A DNA stretch of 32,280 nt. Source: a bacterium. GTDB lineage: Bacteria > Hydrothermota > UBA3073 > JACQXS01. Made by a program: the position numbers and the translations under genes. Position 1 is the first letter of the stretch; the number at the start of each line of letters is the position of its first letter. Of the stretch, positions 28,333 to 32,280 are shown piece after piece. The stretch spans positions 1 through 32,280 of the forward strand of contig JAUVIV010000020.1 in NCBI GenBank assembly GCA_030592575.1, in the 5' to 3' direction. The notes under the pieces are model-generated. The model did no database searches. It was not told the DNA's origin and saw only the letters and a program-made list of their open reading frames with translations.

Positions 28333-28431
28333 TCTTAAAATCTTGTTTTTTTCTGAGTAAGGCTTGAGCAAACATTCTATCCGACCATAAGACTATAAGA
28401 CCATCCGACCCGCCTAAATCCTTCATTTTTT

Positions 28432-28487
28432 GTAGGAACAGATTCTATCTGCGATAAGATAAATCGCAATTAGGAAATTGCTCCTAC
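28432..28487. repeat. Imperfect branched palindrome (GTAGGAaCA...TGCTCCTAC with inner TGCGAT/ATCGCA)
   Basis: Direct inspection of nested stems. Confidence 0.7.
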
Positions 28488-28635
28488 TGTGTAAATCTGT
28501 TTTATCTGTGAATATCTGTGTGCAATTTTTTATCCGCGTGTATCAGCGTTTATCTGCGGTTCCAGAATTTTTATTTGTTTTTTTCTCTATAAAAAATTAT
28601 TGACAACTCAAACAAAAACTAATAACTTAATCAAG

Positions 28636-29967
28636 ATGTCACTACTTTTACCAGAAGTTAACGAACTTTTAGAGGAAAAAGACTTTGATTCTTTGCTTGC
28701 TTTAATACAAGAACTTTCACCGGTTGACATAATAGAACTAATTGAATCATTATCGGAATCCTCACAAATTACAATCCTTAATTTACTCCCTCTTGACATT
28801 GCCTGTGATGTTTTTGGACATATGGAATCTCAGGATGCAGTTTCTTTTCTAAAACTACTTTCGGAAGCTAAAGCTGTAGAAATTTTAAATGAAATGGCTC
28901 CTGATGAACGAGCAGATTTATTTGCATCTCTTACAGAAGAAGAAGCACAACATTTCCTCAAACTTATGGAAACTGAGGAAGCACATGATGTTGTAGAACT
29001 CGTAGCTTATCCACCCGATACCGCCGGTGGAATTATGACAACCGAGTTTGCATGGATTCCAGCGAAACTTACCGTTACCAAAGCAATTGATTTCTTAAGA
29101 AAGGAAAAACACGATTTTGATTTTTATCAGGTTCATGTGGTTCAAGAAAAAAAACTTTTAGGAATTGTCTCTATAAGAGAGCTTATTACATCTTCACCAA
29201 ATACTTTAGTAGAAAAAATCATACAAAATATACCTACTGTCCCAACGGATATGGATCAAGAAGAAGTAGCAGGACTCATTGCAAAGCATGATATTATGTC
29301 TATTCCCGTAATTAATCAAAAAGAAGAATTACAAGGAGTCATTACAATTGATGATGTTGTAGATGTAATTGAAGATGAAGACACAGAAGATATGCAAATG
29401 TTTGGAGGAAGTGCTCCTCTTACAAGAAATTATATTGATACAAATGCCTTTGATGTAGCAAAATCAAGATTTCCCTGGCTTGCAATTCTTTTGCTTACAA
29501 GCTTTGTCTCCGGCTTTGTAATTCAAAAATTCTCTACTGCCCTACAGGCAATGATAAATTTAGCCGTTTTTATACCGGTTTTACTTAACTGTAGTGGAAA
29601 CGCAGGAATGCAAGCTGCATCCGTAGTTATACGAGGACTGGCAACAGGAGAAATAAAATTTACTCATATATTTAAAATAATAAAAAAAGAGTTTTTAATA
29701 GGAATATTAATGGGAATAGGACTTGGAGTACTTGTTGCACTAAGGTCATTACCGGTGGAAAAAAGTCTTGTATTTGGACTTGTTGTCGGAATATCAATGG
29801 CAATCGGAATTGTGATAGCTACAATCATTGGAACTATACTTCCCATTATATTTCAAAAATTAAAGTTTGACCCAGCTTTAATGTCAGGTCCTTTACTCAC
29901 TACCTTTATGGATATGATTTCACTTTTCATTTACTTTAGCATAGCAGTAAAAATGCTTGGCATTTAA
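28636..29967 (+). CDS. mgtE: Magnesium transporter MgtE
   Basis: MgtE N domain, CBS pair (TAGGIMTTEFAWIPAKLTVTKAIDFLR; IPVINQKEELQGVITIDDVVDVIEDEDTED), membrane domain RFPWLAILLLTSFVSGF, NCSGNAGMQAASVVIRGLATGEI; ATG at 28636 preferred over TTG at 28600. Confidence 0.94.
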   Translation: MSLLLPEVNELLEEKDFDSLLALIQELSPVDIIELIESLSESSQITILNLLPLDIACDVFGHMESQDAVSFLKLLSEAKAVEILNEMAPDERADLFASLTEEEAQHFLKLMETEEAHDVVELVAYPPDTAGGIMTTEFAWIPAKLTVTKAIDFLRKEKHDFDFYQVHVVQEKKLLGIVSIRELITSSPNTLVEKIIQNIPTVPTDMDQEEVAGLIAKHDIMSIPVINQKEELQGVITIDDVVDVIEDEDTEDMQMFGGSAPLTRNYIDTNAFDVAKSRFPWLAILLLTSFVSGFVIQKFSTALQAMINLAVFIPVLLNCSGNAGMQAASVVIRGLATGEIKFTHIFKIIKKEFLIGILMGIGLGVLVALRSLPVEKSLVFGLVVGISMAIGIVIATIIGTILPIIFQKLKFDPALMSGPLLTTFMDMISLFIYFSIAVKMLGI

Positions 29968-30028
29968 GAGGTATAAAGGAGAATTATTAACGTAGGGAAT
30001 TTCAAAAAAAACTAAAAGGAGGGGAACT

Positions 30029-32170
30029 ATGTTTAAGTTTAAAGGTTGGTCTTTTTGTAGTATACTTATAGCTACAGGTTTATTTATAAATATAGGTTAT
30101 TCATATACCGTTCTTAACAAGATTCCGGTACCATCAGGTAATGAGCCTATAAGCAGTTTTTACAGTAAAAAAAGTCAGAAGATTTATACTGCTAATCTCT
30201 GGAATATTAATATGAGTGTAATAAATATGGCAACTCGTGAACTTGAAGCCACTATCCCAATGCCAGGTGGCTACATGGCTTGTTTATTTGTCGGAGTTGA
30301 TGATAATAATGAGAAAATTTATTTAGGCGATATTACGAATATACGGATTCTTTCACAAAGTGATTATTCATTAATTACTACTTTAGCAGGAATAAAAGGA
30401 ACAGGTTTTTCAAGCGATTCATCAGAAGATAGGGTTTATATTGCAGGTGCTCCGAATCTTGTCTATATTATTCAAGGAGTTACAAGTACAATCATTAATA
30501 CAATTAATGTAGGAGAGTTTGATGCCAGCACAGTCAATCCCAATAATCTATTATTGGATGACTCTCTTAACTTTTTATATATAGCATGTAACAGAGAGAA
30601 AAAAATAGATGTAATAGATTGTAATTCAGATACTATTTTGACTTCAATTGAGGTTGATACTCTTCCCATAGCAATAGATATTAACCCTGAAACTCGTAAA
30701 ATTTATGTGGCTTGTGATAGTTCAGTGATTGTGGTAAATAGTGAAAATCAGGGAGTATTAGATACAATAAACATTGGAGGTCATCCTACCGATATCACCA
30801 TCAACAACAATAAAATTTATGTAGCTATGGGAGATAGCAATATTGTTATTATTAATGGCGACACAGATGCTATTGAAGGGAGCGTTCCTTTTTCCACAAC
30901 CTTTATTCATTGCGACAATAATGAAATATATCTTACGGTTGAGAACGAAAATACAATCAAAATTTTAAGTACTCCGGATTATTTGCTCATAGAAACAATC
31001 ACTCTTGCTTATTTTTTGCATGATTTAGTAATGGATGAGACAAGAAATATTCTTTTTGTTGCAGCAACTACCAGAACAAATGAAAATTTTGTATTTAAAA
31101 TTGACTGTAATATAGATTCTATTGTTGACACATTATTTGTAAATGACGAGTCCCCATATGCTCTTTACATAGCATACGATGAGAATCTACAAAAATTGTA
31201 CCTTGCAGAAAGAATCTTAAGTAGGTTATACTGTATTGATGGAACCGATATGAGCATCTTATCTTCTCACAACTTACCAGGTAATCCAATGTATTTTAAT
31301 GCTAACCCGAATACGGGTAAAGTATATATTCCAATGCTAAATTCGGCTCAACTTCTTGTCTTTGATGGAATTTCTGACAGCATAGAAGCCCTAATAGACA
31401 TTCACATTGCTCCCATAGATGCTGAGGTAAATCAGACAACTAATAAAATATTCGTATCTACCGAAGACTGGTATCTTGATATAATTGACGGGGCAACAAA
31501 TACGGTAGATACCAGTATCTATCTTACAAGTGGTCCGTATCTTGAATGTAATTGCATTAATGAAGTAACAAATGAGATATATGTATGTAGTTACGACGGA
31601 AGAAACGTAACCATTATTGATGGTAATCAGGATTATAAGATAGTTAAAACAATCCCCCTGGGACATGTAGTAAGAGATGGTGATGTAAATGAATCTACTA
31701 ATCATGCATTTATATACACTGCCAATGATAAAATATTTGTTATAGATGGGGAATCTCACAATATCATAGATTCAATAATAGTTTCAGGAGGGAAACTTGA
31801 AATAGATAATAATCGCGGGATACTTTACGTCCTTGAAGATGATGGTATTTTGATAATCAAAGATGATAGTTTAGGAGTTGAGGAAACCAAATTTACGAAT
31901 AAACCAATGCCTATAAACCTCACACTGCTGTCTAATCCGTCATCAAATGGAATCAGAATTCAATATAATATTAAGCTTGATGCCGTTATAAATCTCAGTA
32001 TTTACGATATGAGCGGAAGATGTGTAAAAAAATTGGCAAACGGAAAGCAAACAAAGGGTATTTATAATGAAAAATGGGATGCCAAAGGAATGGCATCCGG
32101 AACTTACTTTGTAAGGCTTACCGTAGGAAATATGACAGAAGTAAGAAAATTAATTTCACAAGTTCAATGA
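30029..32170 (+). CDS. Secreted YVTN beta-propeller repeat protein with C-terminal FlgD/T9SS-type sorting-like domain
   Basis: RBS aaaggaggggaactATG; signal peptide; repeated PETRKIYVACDSSVIVVN / NVIDGxTDTI; C-terminal NPSSNGIRIQYNIKLDAVINLSIYDMSGRCVKKLANGKQTKGIYNEKWDAKGMASGTYFVRLTVGNMTEVRKLI. Confidence 0.85.
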   Translation: MFKFKGWSFCSILIATGLFINIGYSYTVLNKIPVPSGNEPISSFYSKKSQKIYTANLWNINMSVINMATRELEATIPMPGGYMACLFVGVDDNNEKIYLGDITNIRILSQSDYSLITTLAGIKGTGFSSDSSEDRVYIAGAPNLVYIIQGVTSTIINTINVGEFDASTVNPNNLLLDDSLNFLYIACNREKKIDVIDCNSDTILTSIEVDTLPIAIDINPETRKIYVACDSSVIVVNSENQGVLDTINIGGHPTDITINNNKIYVAMGDSNIVIINGDTDAIEGSVPFSTTFIHCDNNEIYLTVENENTIKILSTPDYLLIETITLAYFLHDLVMDETRNILFVAATTRTNENFVFKIDCNIDSIVDTLFVNDESPYALYIAYDENLQKLYLAERILSRLYCIDGTDMSILSSHNLPGNPMYFNANPNTGKVYIPMLNSAQLLVFDGISDSIEALIDIHIAPIDAEVNQTTNKIFVSTEDWYLDIIDGATNTVDTSIYLTSGPYLECNCINEVTNEIYVCSYDGRNVTIIDGNQDYKIVKTIPLGHVVRDGDVNESTNHAFIYTANDKIFVIDGESHNIIDSIIVSGGKLEIDNNRGILYVLEDDGILIIKDDSLGVEETKFTNKPMPINLTLLSNPSSNGIRIQYNIKLDAVINLSIYDMSGRCVKKLANGKQTKGIYNEKWDAKGMASGTYFVRLTVGNMTEVRKLISQVQ

Positions 32171-32172
32171 CA

Positions 32173-32185
32173 AAGTGCAACGCTC
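32173..32185. repeat. IS30 terminal inverted repeat, left end (aagtgcaacgctc)
   Basis: Exact inverted match to 96-108. Confidence 0.75.
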
Positions 32186-32223
32186 TGATATAATGACAAG
32201 AGAAGAAAGGAGGTCAGAGCAAA

Positions 32224-32280
32224 ATGCACAGGAAATACAAACATTTAACAAAAGAGGAGCGAGATATACTTGCTGTCCTA
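32224..32280 (+). mobile_element. IS30-family transposase, N-terminal fragment (continues beyond window)
   Basis: RBS aggaggtcagagcaaaATG; MHRKYKHLTKEERDILAVL is the typical IS30 N-terminus. Confidence 0.88.

Noticed and set aside
28600-28635. Upstream TTG start of MgtE (MTTQTKTNNLIK)
   Set aside because: ATG at 28636 gives a standard MgtE N-terminus; the TTGACA at 28600 could instead be a -35 element.

Overview
Low-GC bacterial window of 32,280 bp bounded by two partial IS30-family transposases in the same orientation (C-terminal 38 codons at 1-117; N-terminal 19 codons at 32224-32280). Matching 13-bp inverted ends (96-108 / 32173-32185) suggest two copies of one element. From left to right the window holds: (i) a self-contained minus-strand operon with its own promoter and terminator, encoding an aerolysin-like beta-pore-forming protein, an 85-aa beta-rich partner and a 317-aa orphan protein, with an integron attC-like site between two of the genes; (ii) a truncated DUF6506-like remnant, a BRO-N protein and a three-gene type II R-M operon (two methyltransferases plus a nuclease), ending in a second, longer and degenerate attC-like palindrome; (iii) an acetate/acyl-CoA operon (CoA-transferase-GNAT fusion, ADP-forming acetyl-CoA synthetase, stand-alone BioD/DRTGG protein); (iv) a Lol/MacB-like export operon (ATPase, permease, LolA-like protein, beta-barrel) interrupted by a hairpin array with 62-bp identical flanks; (v) RhuM, a truncated ABC-exporter remnant and a type III R-M system; (vi) an S9 peptidase lying between ~110-bp direct repeats and a lipoprotein; (vii) plus-strand ABC-F ATPase, MgtE and a YVTN beta-propeller protein with a C-terminal sorting-like domain. 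The intergenic regions are rich in palindromic repeats and a recurrent promoter module. The best candidate for an undescribed system is the toxin-like cassette at ~150-2660. Family calls are from memory of motifs; no database search was run.
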